NCBI GenBank assembly: GCA_963693085.1
Contig: OY856411.1
Location: 1,345,475,050 to 1,345,539,049 of the forward strand
Length of the DNA: 64,000 nucleotides
Direction: 5' to 3'
From: Alisma plantago-aquatica
Taxonomy: Eukaryota > Streptophyta > Magnoliopsida > Alismatales > Alismataceae
Shown: positions 34,391 through 47,016 of the stretch, one piece after another
How the letters are laid out: the number at the start of each line of letters is the position of its first letter
Numbering within the stretch: position 1 is the stretch's first letter
Position numbers and translations under genes: made by a program
The notes under the pieces: generated by a model
Told to the model about the DNA's origin: nothing
Database searches by the model: none
Seen by the model: only the letters and a program-made list of their open reading frames with translations

Positions 34391-35596
34391 TCCCTTTAAT
34401 ATCCGTCCTCGGCCCAAAATTGCCTCCAAAATCCCAAAGGGTCCCGCTAACTTTTCATTCACGCCCTCCCAAAAGTTTCACCTTCCCCCTTCACGCTTCT
34501 CTTGCTCTTCCCGACTAAGGACTAAGGCAGCGTGGTGTTTGGGCGCTTTCAGAACGGCGACAACCCAAAGTTTTCACTCGATGCATGCCAGAAACCGACG
34601 AACCTCCGTCTCCGTTGGCCTTCTGTGCTCTTGATCGAAGATCAACATAGTAGTCTTTTTGATCCGTCGTTCGTCGGTGCTTATGATGTGCAACCTAAAT
34701 AAATAGTCAGGTTAGGTTACCCTTTCTTCTGTTCTACAGTTTCTTGAGGATTTATCCATTATCGACACTTATTTGGCCAAGAGGCATCTCATCATTAGTG
34801 TTAAGAAGATAGTATATTTTCCTAGTTCCTATTATCCTCATTCTTTCTACCCCTCCAATGATTGGACATGGGACGAGCACGTGTACTTGCTCGAACGCTT
34901 CGTCTACCACCGTGAAAGATATGCCCTTTTCCAGTCACCAATGGCTCCGTGAAAAGGAACTAACGCTATCCATGGAGTTAATATGTGTTTTATAATCTCA
35001 TCATCTAGTATTCTTGCAATGTTGAGGAAGTAATACGTGATTCTTATTCCCTACAACTTGGTTGACAATCAATATTTTATAAACTTAACAACGACATGTA
35101 TTGGTAAAACCCATCACAATCTAATCTTTTACGAGTCAATACATCCAACCACTTATGTCGTTACTCAATGAACATTCAATTATGACTCTTGTTTTTGGAA
35201 CAAGTACATGATAGTGCTTCAGAATCATTCATGTATGGTATAAGAAAAGAGCCACATGTGATTGTTAAGTGTTTATGCTGTGGGTTGAATGTCCAAATAA
35301 ACTGATTTGATACTTGTTATTTGAACCCATGTCTTGGATAATGTGTTTGACTACTTGTTTCGTCTTCAACACACTAGTACGTATCTAATCCTACATAATA
35401 CAAAATACACTTTTGCAGATGAAAACATACATCTTTTTCTATGAGTTGTGCATTTACCAACAATGCACAACCAATTTTAACTCCTACCTCCAGTACAAAA
35501 AATTCTATTATAATGTATTCACTTTACAATGACCGGTCTTGTTTGGAAGTATGCAATTTATCTATATTGTAAATTTGTTAATATTTTCACACATCA

Positions 35597-35700
35597 CACT
35601 AGTATAAAATCTTCTATAATCCACGGTTGGCAGCTTAGTCCATGATTAATATCTTCACACATCACCACCGTAAGACTTTGTTTGGACCACGATTTCAAAT
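35597..35700 (+). repeat. Second CACTA-terminus-like segment inside the element
   Basis: CACTAGTATAAAATCTTCTA followed by ATCCACGG and AGTCCATG resembles the outer left terminus with its subterminal repeats. It lies 1.3 kb inside, so it is either an internal duplication, a nested relative, or the true end of an inner element. No matching target duplication was seen. Confidence 0.5.
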
Positions 35701-36426
35701 AAATGCACAGTTATATTTTGTTTAGATTTTAAAGCATTTCACAATTTAATTGGTGTAAACTTGATAAGTTATTAACTATGTATACTCACAATAGGGTGTT
35801 GATTGGAATCGAAAAGTTAGGAAGCAGATTTGTACTTGGTGCACTTTTGAGAAGAATCTTGTCATAGTCGCATACGTCCTGACGCGTACTTCATCTTCTT
35901 GTGAGTGCTCTAACTTTTTATTCTTCCAATATAAAACTAACATCAAATACAATAATAATTTTAAATTTCACCACCGTCGACTGTTATAAGGTGCTAATAC
36001 TTATCGATCAATATTCATGTATGACTTCACATATGCCCTGATCTAGACGAGTGTTAAAGGCTTGTATTTATCCTCCATATTTTATCCTATGTCTTGCATA
36101 TTACTTTATATTCATACTTATGTTTCGTAGTTGACTATGGGTATTGTATTTTTCATATGAGACACCAAGTTGCATGTTTTATATTAAATGTTCAAATAAT
36201 TGAAACTCTTTGTTATCTAGATAAAAAATATTATCATAAAAAATATTGAGAAAAAAATGAAGATAATGCATGTATTTAATATCAATATAGGTAACCATAT
36301 TGTTTGAATTAGCAACACATTTTGATGAAATTTTTAATATTTTTGTTTGTTCATAAACTAGTATTATTTGTAACAATATAAATCGACCTCTTCCTAAAAC
36401 ATGTCTTTTTATGTTAGGATTTGACT

Positions 36427-39400
36427 ATGGACAATCGATATTTTATCGACAGAACATGGATGTATAAGTAAAAAATAAGGTTTGATCGTCGTCGGGATAA
36501 TGATTTTATTGATGGGATAGATTTCTTTATGGAATTTGCCTCAAATAATGTCAAGACGAGAATGATGCTTTATCCATGTATGAAATGTGAGAATAAGTTT
36601 CACAAAGAACACAACATAATTAGGGAGCATTTAGTTCTCTACGAATTTTTCCCTTATTACACTCTATGGGTGTACCATGGTGAACTTTTTTATAACAATC
36701 AAACTACTAGAACTTCAACACTTGAGCCAAATGATGATGTGGATCAAATGATTTCTGATGCAATAATTGGGGATGTTGATGAAATGGAACACAATTTTAT
36801 TTCAAATCTAGATCATGAGTCTGAAAAATTTGAAGAAGTTTTGAAACAAGCTAACACAACCCTATATGAATGTTGTGAATATTCAACATTGCATTTTGTC
36901 TCTAATCTCTTTAACATTAAGTGTGATAATCATTGGACCAATAAATCAATGTGTGAGCTTCTTCAGATACTCTGTAAGGTATTTCCAATGAATAACAACT
37001 TTCCTAAGACTTGGTATGAGATGAACAAGTTGATGTCTTATTTAGGTTTAACAAAAGAAATGATACATGCGTGTCCAAACGACTGCATGTTATATAGAGG
37101 TGATCAAGCCAATCTAGATGAGTGCTTAAGGTGTAAAACATCGAGATGGAAGCCTACAAATCCTAACAAAGAGACAAATTCTAAAATACCAGCAAAAGTT
37201 TGTTGCTATCTCTCCATTATTCCTAGATTGAAGAGGATGTTCAATTCAACCAAAATGGCAAATTTCATGACATATCACCATACTAGCCCAAAACCACCTG
37301 AAGGTAAAATGTGTCATCCTCGGGATTCAGAACTCTAGAAGGATTTTGATGAAAAATATCCTGAATTCAGTAGTGAACCTCATAATGTTCGACTAGCACT
37401 ATCTACTGATGGATTCAATCCTCTTAATATGGCATATGGAGCCAGTCATAGTATTTGGACAGTGATTATCCTGAATTACAATTTGCCGCCTTGGTTGGTA
37501 ACAAAACAATCATATTTTATGATGCCTCTTCTAATCGACGGGCCAAAGTCTCTGGGAAACAACATTGATGTCTATTTACAACCACTGATTGATGAACTGA
37601 AGTTGTTGTGGATAGTAGGTGTTGATACATATGATGCTGAAAAGTGTGAAACTTATAGGATGCAGGCTGCTCTTTTAGGAACCATAAGTGACTACCCTGC
37701 ATATAGGATGTTATCTGGTCAAAAAACTAGTGGAACTTATGGCTGTCCTGAATGTCACATTGACACAACATCCATTCATTTACCATTTAGTCGCAAATTA
37801 GCATACATGAGACATAGAATATTTCTTCCTATTGACCACCCATGGAGATATGATGATAAACACTTCGATGGAACTATTGAACTTAATTCTGCACCAAATT
37901 CTCTTTTTGGACAATAAATCTTGGAACTATGGGATGATTATGATAATGTTATATATGGGAGGGAAACATCCAATGTACCAAATGTCAGACAACAATTTCC
38001 TCTTGGTTGGAACAAGAAAAATATTTTTTTTTGAACTTCCATACTGGAGTAAATTGTTAGTTCGCCATGATTTGGATGTAATGCATATCGAAAAAAATAA
38101 ATGTGTTAATTTATTAAGTTGGTTGTTGTATAAGGATGGAAAAAGTAAAGAGAACATAAATGCTCGTTTGGACATGTATAGGTTGAAGATTAGGAAATCC
38201 TTGTGGATAAAGAAGGCAATGAGTAATGGAAAAGTTGTTATCCCCCTGCATCTTATAGCATGACTCTTGAGGAAAAAAAAACCTTTCTTTCTATTTTAAA
38301 AGATCTTAAATTGCCACATGGATATTCTTCTAATTTCTCTCAGTTAGTTCAACTTCATGAGAAGAAGCTTATGGGCCTAAAAAGACATCATCATCACATT
38401 CTAATGCAACAATTGCTTGTTCTAGCCTTAAGAAAAACCACTTCAATAATGTAGGGAAAGATTTGATGGAATTGTCCCTATTTTTTAAGTAGTTGTGTGC
38501 CAAATCTATTGATGTTCAAAGCATGAAAAAACTTGAGCATGTAATACCTCTAATTCTATGCAAGTTGGAGAAGATATTCCCTCCAGTGTTTTTTGATGTA
38601 ATGGTTCACCTATCAGTGCATCTTCCAACTCAGACTAAACTATGTGGTCCTAATCCATTTAGATGGATGTACCTGATAGAGAGATACCTATTTACTCTAA
38701 AAAAGTACGTCAGAAACAAAAGTAATCTAGAAGGTTCCATTGTTGAGGGTTGTTTGAGAGATGAAGTGGCTACATTTTGTTCCCGTTACCTATGTGATTC
38801 AGATTCTAAAGAAAAACAAAATCCAGACTATGAGGATGGACCAATTGGATCTGGTCAAATTATTTCTCTTTCTGTTGATGAAACTCATCAAGATCACCGA
38901 TTTATCCTTTTCAATGATGATTCTATCAATGACTACATAAAGTAAGTTGAAGAAATTTTCAATTACTTCTTCTTATCATTTTATAGTAGCATATCAAGAA
39001 GTGTATTTTATTGTTTCTATAGGCATCGTGCAAACATCCTAAGATCTAGACATCCTTCGTGGTGTGAAGATGACATCAAATTAGAACAACATAAAAATTT
39101 TGTGCATTGATTTAAAGATCATGTAAGATTTTTTTTATTTATCATTAGAAATAATTGTACTATGTGAATACTTAAACCTATTTACTTTTAATAGGTTAGA
39201 GAGTTAAGGAAGCAACAACACATTCTAGAAAGGCTCAAGTATTTATCTGAAGGACCTTCAATTAAAGCATTTTCTTATCATGGTTATTACGTCAATGGAT
39301 ATAAATTTGAACAGAATTATATAGAGTGTAGCCGTGTAACACAAAATAGTGGGGTTGCAACTGTTGGACCGGATGACAACTTATATTATGGAGTTTTATT

Positions 39401-39835
39401 GGCTATATATGAAGTTCAATTCCAACATTTAGATCCATACTATCGTTTTAAGTGTTTGTGGTATGATAAAGATGATGGAGTTAGAGTTACAAGGGATTAT
39501 CTTAACTTCACCATTGTTGATACAACCAAACTTGCATTTGACTATGAGCCTTTTATATTCCCTAAACAAGCAAAATAAGTTTTCTATTCTGTTGATTCTG
39601 AAAATGGAAATTTAAATGTAGTTTGCTCTTGGATTGCTAGAGACACATATGGCATTCCCATCGATGTTGCCACTTTTGATACAAATATATTAGATGAAGA
39701 AATTCTAAAAGAAAGTGTGTAAGATGACGATATAGAGCTTTGGGTAAGAACATATATAGATCCTGAAATGAATCAAGTAGATGAAAACATTATAACTGAA
39801 TGTACGAACAAAAGAAAACATTGCCAATTTATGGT
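36427..39835 (+). pseudogene. CACTA transposase (TNPD-like), broken
   Basis: ATG 36427 starts MDNRYFIDRTWMYK, the transposase-associated N-terminal domain, with a TAA after 14 codons. The frame then continues: a Cys pair at YPCMKCENKFH; the core from LFNIKCDNHWTNKSMCELLQ to MLYRGDQANLDECLRCK; a TAG near 37336 where Trp is expected; NVRLALSTDGFNPLNMAYG; the transposase core YGCPECHIDTTS; a TAA near 37915; and a frameshift in a T-run near 38025 leading to VRHDLDVMHIEKN. Near 38500-38940 is HVIPLILCKLEKIFPPVFFD, then an intron, and at 39190-39830 a DUF4216-like tail (FDYEPFIFPKQ). This domain order is that of plant CACTA transposases (Transposase_21). At least five disabling changes were seen. 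Confidence 0.88.
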
Positions 39836-40046
39836 AAGAATTATCATTCTTTTTAATACATTTTGATCATATGTATCTTCCTTCATATCACTCAAGTATA
39901 TTCTCTCAATTTATCTTTTGTGTCCTATAGGAAAATGCCTCCTAAGCGTAATTCTGTGAACAATATCATCAAGAAAACTGACTCAATAAGCAAGGCTTCC
40001 AATAAAGAGTTTGAAAGACATGGGAAAGATAGACCATCAAGTGGAG

Positions 40047-41003
40047 GTAATTGTTACAAGTAGAATAAGCTTTTATACTAGATATATAAAGATGATGTAT
40101 TCTTTATTTCTCAAATGTGATATCCAGTGAATCTTCAAGGCCAAGTTAATTCTCAAAAGAAAAATTCAGACCTAGAGCAAACCTTGCAAAACATGAAAGG
40201 TACCAATTTGAGTTAAAAGTAGTGTGTTAAATCAATGTATGTTCATTTTCAATATATGAAATGCAAGAAATGGCAAGACACAAGTGAGTGCCTTGACAAA
40301 ATTCATAAGACATGGGCATGATAGACCATCAAGTGGAGGTAATTGTTACAAGTAGAATAACCTTTTATACTAGATATATAGAGATGATGTATTCTTTATT
40401 TCTCAAATATAATATCCAGTGAATCTTCAAGGCTAAGTTAATTCTCAAAAGAAAAATTCAAACCTAGAGCAAACCTTGCAAAACATGAAAGGTACCAATT
40501 TGAGTTAAAAGTAGTGTGTTAGATCAATATATGTTCATTTTCAATATATGAAATGTAGGAAATGGCAAGACACAAGTGAATGCCTCGATAGAATTCACAA
40601 GATATGGACAGGATAGACCATCAAGTGGAGGTAATTGTTACAAGTAGAATAAACTTTTATAGTAGATATATATAGATGATGTATTCTTTATTTCTCAAAT
40701 GTGATATCCAGTGAATCTTTAAGGCCAAGTTAATTCTCAAAAGAAAAATTTAGATATAGAGAAAACCTTACAAAACATGAAAGGTACCAATTTGAGTTAA
40801 AAGTAGTATGTTATATCAATGTATGTTCATTTTCAATATATGAAATGCAGGAAATGGCAAGACACAAGTGAATGTCTCGAAAGAAATCACAAGACATGGG
40901 CATGATAGACCATCAAGTGGAGGTAATTGTTACAAGTAGAATAACCTTTTATACTAGATATATAGAGATGATGTATTCTTTATTTCTCAAATGTGATATC
41001 CAG
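40047..41003 (+). repeat. 292-bp tandem repeats (exon-intron-exon-intron unit)
   Basis: The donor GGAGGTAATTGTTACAAG recurs with exon ends at 40046, 40338, 40630 and 40922, exactly 292 bp apart each time. Each unit is an intron of 81 nt, a 72-nt exon, an intron of 67 nt and a 72-nt exon. Units differ by scattered substitutions only. Confidence 0.93.
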
Positions 41004-41189
41004 TGAATCATCAAGGCCAAGATAATTCTCAAAATAAAAATTCAGATATAGAGCAAATTTTCCAAATGGGATATCTAGGAATGAGCATGGCGCAAAGCAC
41101 ATTGGAGGTACAATTTATATGAAAAAAATGATATTTCTTATCTAATATTTTATTTAAACATTTACATACTTTCATTATGTCAACTCTAG

Positions 41190-41760
41190 GAAATGAACAG
41201 AGGCAAGTGTGTAATACAAATCCAGTTATAGGTGTTGAGCATATTAGACATCACAAAGGAGGTACACGACTTATTAATATTGCTATAGTCATTATATCAA
41301 ATAATTCATATTGATGTTCATTTACTTGCATTATATGAATTATAGTGAATAAAAAGAGAAAAGCGTGTATCTCAACTGCAGTCACTAAGAATGAGCATAT
41401 TAGACATCACAATGGAGGTATAAACTTTATCAATAATGATGTGATTGTTATCAAATAATTCATATTGATGTTTATTTACCTGTCTTATATAAGTTCTAGT
41501 GAATGAAAACAAAAAAGTATGTACCTCAACTCTAGCAGGGAATGGGCAAAGACACACGAGTACCACAACTCTGGAAAATGACAATGGTAGACAACACATG
41601 GGAGGTATAATATTTTATGATAAAGTTATATTTGTTATCAAATAATTGATGTTGATGTTTATTTACTTTTACTATGCAATTCTAGGAAATGAACAGAGGC
41701 ACATGCGTACCACAACTCCAGAAAATGAAAATGATAGACAACAGATGGGAGGTATAATAT
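41190..41760 (+). repeat. Shorter exon-intron repeats (about 150-bp units)
   Basis: Four related exons (41190-41261, 41346-41417, 41500-41604, 41686-41751) are separated by introns of 81-84 nt. The introns share TCAAATAATTCATATTGATG and TTTATTTAC words. The last three end CACAATGGAG, ACATGGGAG and AGATGGGAG before GTATA. Confidence 0.85.
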
Positions 41761-44424
41761 TTGTGATAAAGTAATATTGATGTTAATGTTTATTTACTTT
41801 TATGATGTTGAGTATATATTTCCTTATTTTTCTACTATACCAGGAGTGGATGATCAAAGCCAAGATGTAGTTCATACAAATTTAATAGAATCAATTGAGC
41901 ATGATGCCACATGTGTTATATTTTTCTATAAATATTTTTCATTATCAAAATAAAAGTTAAATCACATTTTCTAAATATTTTTAGATGTTATCATACCAAA
42001 TGTTAACAAGAGAAGGACATGACGTAGAATCAGTTTAAAGGCAGTGGCCCCTACATCTGGTCAGAAGCATAAATGCATTATTCTCAATGATGGTAGAATT
42101 GCTGGACCAGAGAGACGTAGTTTGAGCAACTTTTTAGGAATATTAGCTCGTAATTCCTCTTTATTTCCGATACATAAGGAGTGAGGACAAGATCATGAAT
42201 TGGCGATTGAAATGGTTATGACTAATGTTCTAGTAAGTGTTCTACTCTCAAGATGCTTTTATATTTTTATTTTTATCCAACTAAAATAGCAAAATACTTT
42301 TAATCTTATTGTTTTCGTTATATTACATTTTATCGATGCAGTGTGACTTTGAATTTTTCAATACATATGATACAAAAGTGACTTCTTATGATGAAGTAAC
42401 TACTTTTGTCCAAAAGACGATCAATCAACAATTGTACAATTTTTGTAAGGATCTAAAATGTAGGTTAAATCCTAATATTCCCATTGTTGAACAAATGGAA
42501 ACTATAGATGATCGAGTTCCATAAGAAAGTTGGGTATTACTTATAGATCTTTGGAGTAGTCAATCAAAATAGGTAAAGTTCAAAAAAATATTGCATTGTC
42601 TTACTATGTTTTACCATTCATACTTATATCCAATTCATAAAGTCACTTGATCATTGAGTAGCAAGAAGCGAGCATTAATAAACACAATCGAAGTATTTTA
42701 CAAGCTACACACAACTGGACCGATATATAATGCTGAAAGCATTTGAATGTGGTAAGATTTCTAATATAATTTAGAATAGTTGAAACAACTTATACTTTTT
42801 CGTATGTTACATTTGTGAATGTTTTTTAGGAGAAAAATGGTGGAAAAGAGACACTCCTGCAAACTTGGGTTGATGGTCATAAAGGAATAACGAATATATA
42901 GATGAAAAAACAAGAGTGATTTGTGTAAGTCTTTATATCATCATCTATATTCTTCTAAATTAAGAAAAATAACTCGATCTGTGAATTTACCTTATAGGAA
43001 AAGGTAATAGATATGTGTATAGAATTGGGACTGGAGAATACAAATGATCCATTGAAGTTTGCTCCTATTGTGGACTCTGTGTATGGGTCCCATCATGGAG
43101 GGTATGAGAGAGGAATAAGTAGAGGTATTACTAGAAGAAATTTAAAGAAGAAGAGGCTAGTAGAAAATTCAAATAGAAGTGTGACTAAAGCTTGGGAATC
43201 CCAATTGCAAGAGAAAGACCATCAGATCTAAGAACAACATTGCCATATTAAAGAAAAAGAATGTGAAATTGAGGATTTATGAGCTCGGTTGAAGATATTA
43301 GAGTCACATGAATTGTTTAATATTTAAAACCTATTATAATTATATTAAATATTTAGATTTGTTAAAATAAAAATTCTTTATACATAGTTATTGCAGGACA
43401 AGACAACAACTCTTGAATCTAGTTTCGAGGATGCACTAGAATCTTTACTATGCTAGCTATCTTGTTTTTCTATATTTATATATCACTCTAGAATAATATT
43501 TTAATGTTGTTTTTCAATCACTGATACAGGAAGGAACGTATATTGATTCTCCTCATTTGGGTAAGATTTACTTTTTATTCAAGCATAACAAGTAATATTT
43601 TTGTTTAGTTAATGTGTTATTGGTGTATTTTTTCTTGTTAGATACTAAATGAAATGTCATGTGTAATGTGTCATTCAATTAATATAGATACATACATGTT
43701 TGAATTTATTTTACATGATACAACCATGTTTGTATTATATTACTTTGTTATGAAACAATAACATGTGCAAAAACAATGACCTGTTGTTTACGATTATAAA
43801 ATTATCATGAAGTTATCTATATAAATGAATGTTGAGAAATATATTTTGTTGTCATGTATGTTTGACTTGAATATTTTGTTTTTATAGGAATATGACTATT
43901 ATACAACATGTTTGGGAAGAAAGTGAACACTTCAAGAGTCAAGATCTGAAAGAGACTAAAATATCATACAACATTGTTGTAGTTACTGCTACTATGATAC
44001 CTTGTTGTCAGATTCTCAAAACACATCATGTTGTAATGTTTAAGTCCATAATGTATATAGAAATACTATGACATTTTTAGAATTTCTAGAGATGTGGCTG
44101 AGACAGATTGAGCTATCATGTTATTATTTGTTTCAAACATATGGATATTATTTATGGAATCACTTTATTATCGAGATCACTAGTAATATGATTGCCACAA
44201 ATTTGAGCAGAGTGTGAATGAAGTATTATGTCTTTTTAATTATCTCAAATAAACATATATTACAGTTACAATTTGTTATGATTGTTAAATATTTAGAATT
44301 GTAAGATCTAATATGAGTACATCATGAATGAATATCACAATATAACATGTTCCTTTTTATATGATATCTTATATAAATGAGGTTTTCACCATGGAATGTA
44401 AAATCTAATTTAATAATAAATGAA

Positions 44425-44662
44425 TAATAGTCCATGATTGTCATAGTGGATTATATGATTTTTAATTTGAGATACAAGAATACAAATAGTCCATAGTTTT
44501 ATAATAGTCCATGGGTTTGTCTGTGGAGTATGGAGAATAGTCTATGACTACCTAATCTACGGTAATAGTCCACGGTCATTTTATACTCCATGGTTAAAAC
44601 CATGGATTATGAAGCATAGTCCACAGTAATATTTGTGGACTATAAGCCTTTTTCCTCTAGTG
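44425..44662 (-). repeat. CACTA right terminus and subterminal repeats
   Basis: Many AGTCCA(C/T)GG-like words in both orientations at about 44430, 44488, 44505, 44520, 44569, 44584, 44619 and 44633, then CTCTAGTG at the end. Confidence 0.8.
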
Positions 44663-45828
44663 AATTTATATAATATTTATACTAAGTACATGTAAAACTT
44701 AATAATAATTTGAAAGCATGTCCTGCTTTCAATTTCTACTACATGATAAAGTAGGTAGTAAACACCACCGTGTTAATAAAAACATATGAATGTTAATGCA
44801 CATTGAGCAACTCACCATAGATTAGAAATTGTTCAATATTACTCTAAAGTTCTATGACGTTATTATTAGGAACAAACATGTGATAAGGTATAAGATCTTG
44901 GACACTAAAAATGACATGTTAACCAGTTGGATGTGAAATGGTTGGCAATCAACTAGATACTACGGAGAGTAACTGTTACATTCAATGAAAAGCTCATTTG
45001 ACTATTACAGTTTCAAATACCAATAAAAGAGTAACCTAGCAGATTGCTGATATTAATGGGTTTGAAATAAGTAAGTAGTGATGGATACATGATGAAGTTG
45101 AGGTGGGTGGCTATGAATTCAAATCTAATTAGTTTTGAAAGACCTACAAAATTCCATTATTGAACATGTAGTACGAGTTGGTTTTACCAGATTCAGAAGC
45201 AACCATCTGATGTTAATACAAAATTTACCTGCATGCTGAAACATGACATCTGTATGAGATCTAAGATGTTCCTTAGAATTGGTTGCCAACAATTCAAAGA
45301 ACCTAAAAAAACAGTAACATATATAGACAAGATTGAAAATTAATTAGTTGTTGACATTGGAGGGTGTTACAAATTTATTCTAGGGTACTAATAACTTGAA
45401 AAGAAAAGAAAAGTTCATAAGGTATTTTAGTGTTCTTAATAAAATGATTACATCTTAACAATCTATGTTCAACAATTGATTATCCACTTAAAAAATACTA
45501 AAAATTTATAGTTGGTTTGTTACAAAAAATACAAAATATTCTTTCTAATGTGTCATAATCTCTATGAACATGTTGTTCAGTCTAGGGAATGCCTAGAGTA
45601 TACTATCACACATGAAGAACTTTCTTTAAATTGTTAACAAACAATAGGGATACACTAAATTATTTTTCATGATCACATAAATTTTATTATAACTATATAT
45701 CAACGATTATTTTAAAAAAATGTGAGAAAATAAAATAAAATTATACGAAGAGTGTCACTCAGGAAAAATATCAAATCTAGAGCATAGAAAATGTAAACTA
45801 GATAACCAAACTTCCATTTGTGTATAAC
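44663..45828. other. Intergenic stretch, nothing recognised
   Basis: AT-rich sequence between the CACTA element and the next LTR. No coding character in any frame. Confidence 0.4.
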
Positions 45829-47002
45829 TATAACCCCCTTAGCTCCCTTGCAAGGAAGTAAGCTAACTAGCTCAGACTGGTTGAGGAGAAGCCAAGTCAA
45901 AGACGAGGAAGCTACACATAAACATTATTTAGCTCAAAGATAGCTTGACCAGCTTAGGAGTATCTCAACTCAGTGTACTCTACTAGTCTATGCCCGACTC
46001 ATGCACGAGTCATCTAAGTCCACCTCTACGCCAAATCAAACGAAAGTTTGACTAAGGCCCCTTGTCCATCTCAGTCCCAAGTATGATGAAAGCTGACCCT
46101 AGGAGAGCTAGCACGAGATCTAACAAGGACTTCGGCCACACACACCAAGTCCATGGCCTTGAGGAGGTGCGAGGTAAACAATGTTGCTGTCTATTTTGAC
46201 TTGAGTCGAATTCGTAATTGCTTGAATTGTGTCTCTTAACCATCCCATCAAATAAGTGGAGGATTCATTAAATTGTGAAATGTTACCCTGCCATAATGTG
46301 ATGTTGCAAAGAGGCGCCTCCAATGAGTGGAGTGCAAGCAAAAAACAATTGTTGTGGGAGGTATTCAACCCAGGTGTATGAGCGGTGACACTAGCTTAAG
46401 CACCCTCGATGAGCTATGCGTAAGTGAAGCATTACAAGTGGGTTGCACCCAACTATGGGGTGAGATCTAACCACGAGTGCACATAGAAGTTTCTAGAGGG
46501 TAAACAAGTTGCAAGGAGCTTTAGATGTAACTTCCAAGGGTGAAAGCGGGCATGCCCGACCCCCAAACCAAGGTAAATGAGGGAAACACTACAATTCCCA
46601 AAGATCAAATGCTGTGCACTGATGAGGAGAGAATGGAGGCTCTTCCTTAGGAGTTATGGAGATACCCCTATGCCACTTAATGCCCCTTGGGATTTTCTAT
46701 CAGCTTGCACCACACAATGTAAATACAAGGACCACTATGCCAACCGAGGATCGTGTGCAATTGGATTTTTTGGCATTGGGACTTTGGATTTCTTAAGTGT
46801 GACTGAAATGCACTCAAATGTGCCAGTCTGCCCCAACAGTTTTGCCTCATTATTTGTCTGACTGAGAGTTTGAGAGTTGAAGGTTGATCCCACGTTCAAG
46901 TGCTTTGATGCCTTGCTCTAAGTTTTCCTAAGTGTTCTTCAACCTTGAATTTCTTGGGAAAAATAAGTATATTAAACTTTTCTAAGTTTAGGTGAGTGAA
47001 CA
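45829..47002 (+). repeat. 5' LTR of the old element
   Basis: About 1174 bp, starting TATAACCCCCTTAGC (the initial TG has decayed) and ending GAGTGAACA two bases before the primer site. Confidence 0.65.
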
Positions 47003-47004
47003 AG

Positions 47005-47016
47005 TGGTGTCAGAGC
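47005..47016 (+). other. Primer binding site (tRNA-Met type)
   Basis: TGGTGTCAGAGC, one base from TGGTATCAGAGC, directly after the 5' LTR. Confidence 0.7.

Larger units (their letters stand above)
39935..43230 (+). pseudogene. CACTA second gene: microexon array plus TNPA-like domain
   Basis: ATG 39935 (MPPKRNSVNNIIKKTD) lies just after an acceptor CCTATAG. The first exon ends at 40046 in phase 1. There follow small exons that enter and leave in phase 1: 40128-40199, 40267-40338, 40420-40491, 40559-40630, 40712-40783, 40851-40922, 41190-41261 and 41346-41417, all 72 nt; 41500-41604 (105 nt); 41686-41751 (66 nt); and one beginning 41844. The region 41004-41107 (104 nt) is a disrupted member. 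From about 41985 larger exons encode a TNPA-like domain: SLSNFLGILARNSSLFPIH, CDFEFFNTYDTKVTSYDEV (42340) and PIVDSVYGSHHGG (43075). Nonsense codons lie in the 40420 and 40712 exons, the acceptor at 40265-40266 is AA, and the TNPA part has TGA and TAG stops, so the gene is dead. Its role by homology would be binding of subterminal repeats. Confidence 0.75.
34289..44662 (+). mobile_element. CACTA (En/Spm) DNA transposon, decayed but long
   Basis: The left end is CACTACCACAAGAGTCTTCAT and the right end reads, on the minus strand, CACTAGAGGAAAAAGGC; both are CACTA termini. Both subterminal regions carry clustered forms of AGTCCACGG in either orientation: left 34310-34390; right about 44430-44640. 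These are the kind of array bound by TNPA in En/Spm. Inside are two plus-strand genes: a TNPD-like transposase (36427-about 39835) and a second gene with a TNPA-like (Ptta/En/Spm) domain (39935-about 43230). The flanking triplets are TTT and AAT, so the expected 3-bp target duplication is not preserved. Multiple stops make it non-autonomous now. Confidence 0.88.

Noticed and set aside
40047..41000. Regularly spaced repeats that at first suggest a CRISPR array or satellite.
   Set aside because: Units are 292 bp with splice borders and open phase-1 exons; there are no short repeats with unique spacers, and the context is a plant CACTA element.
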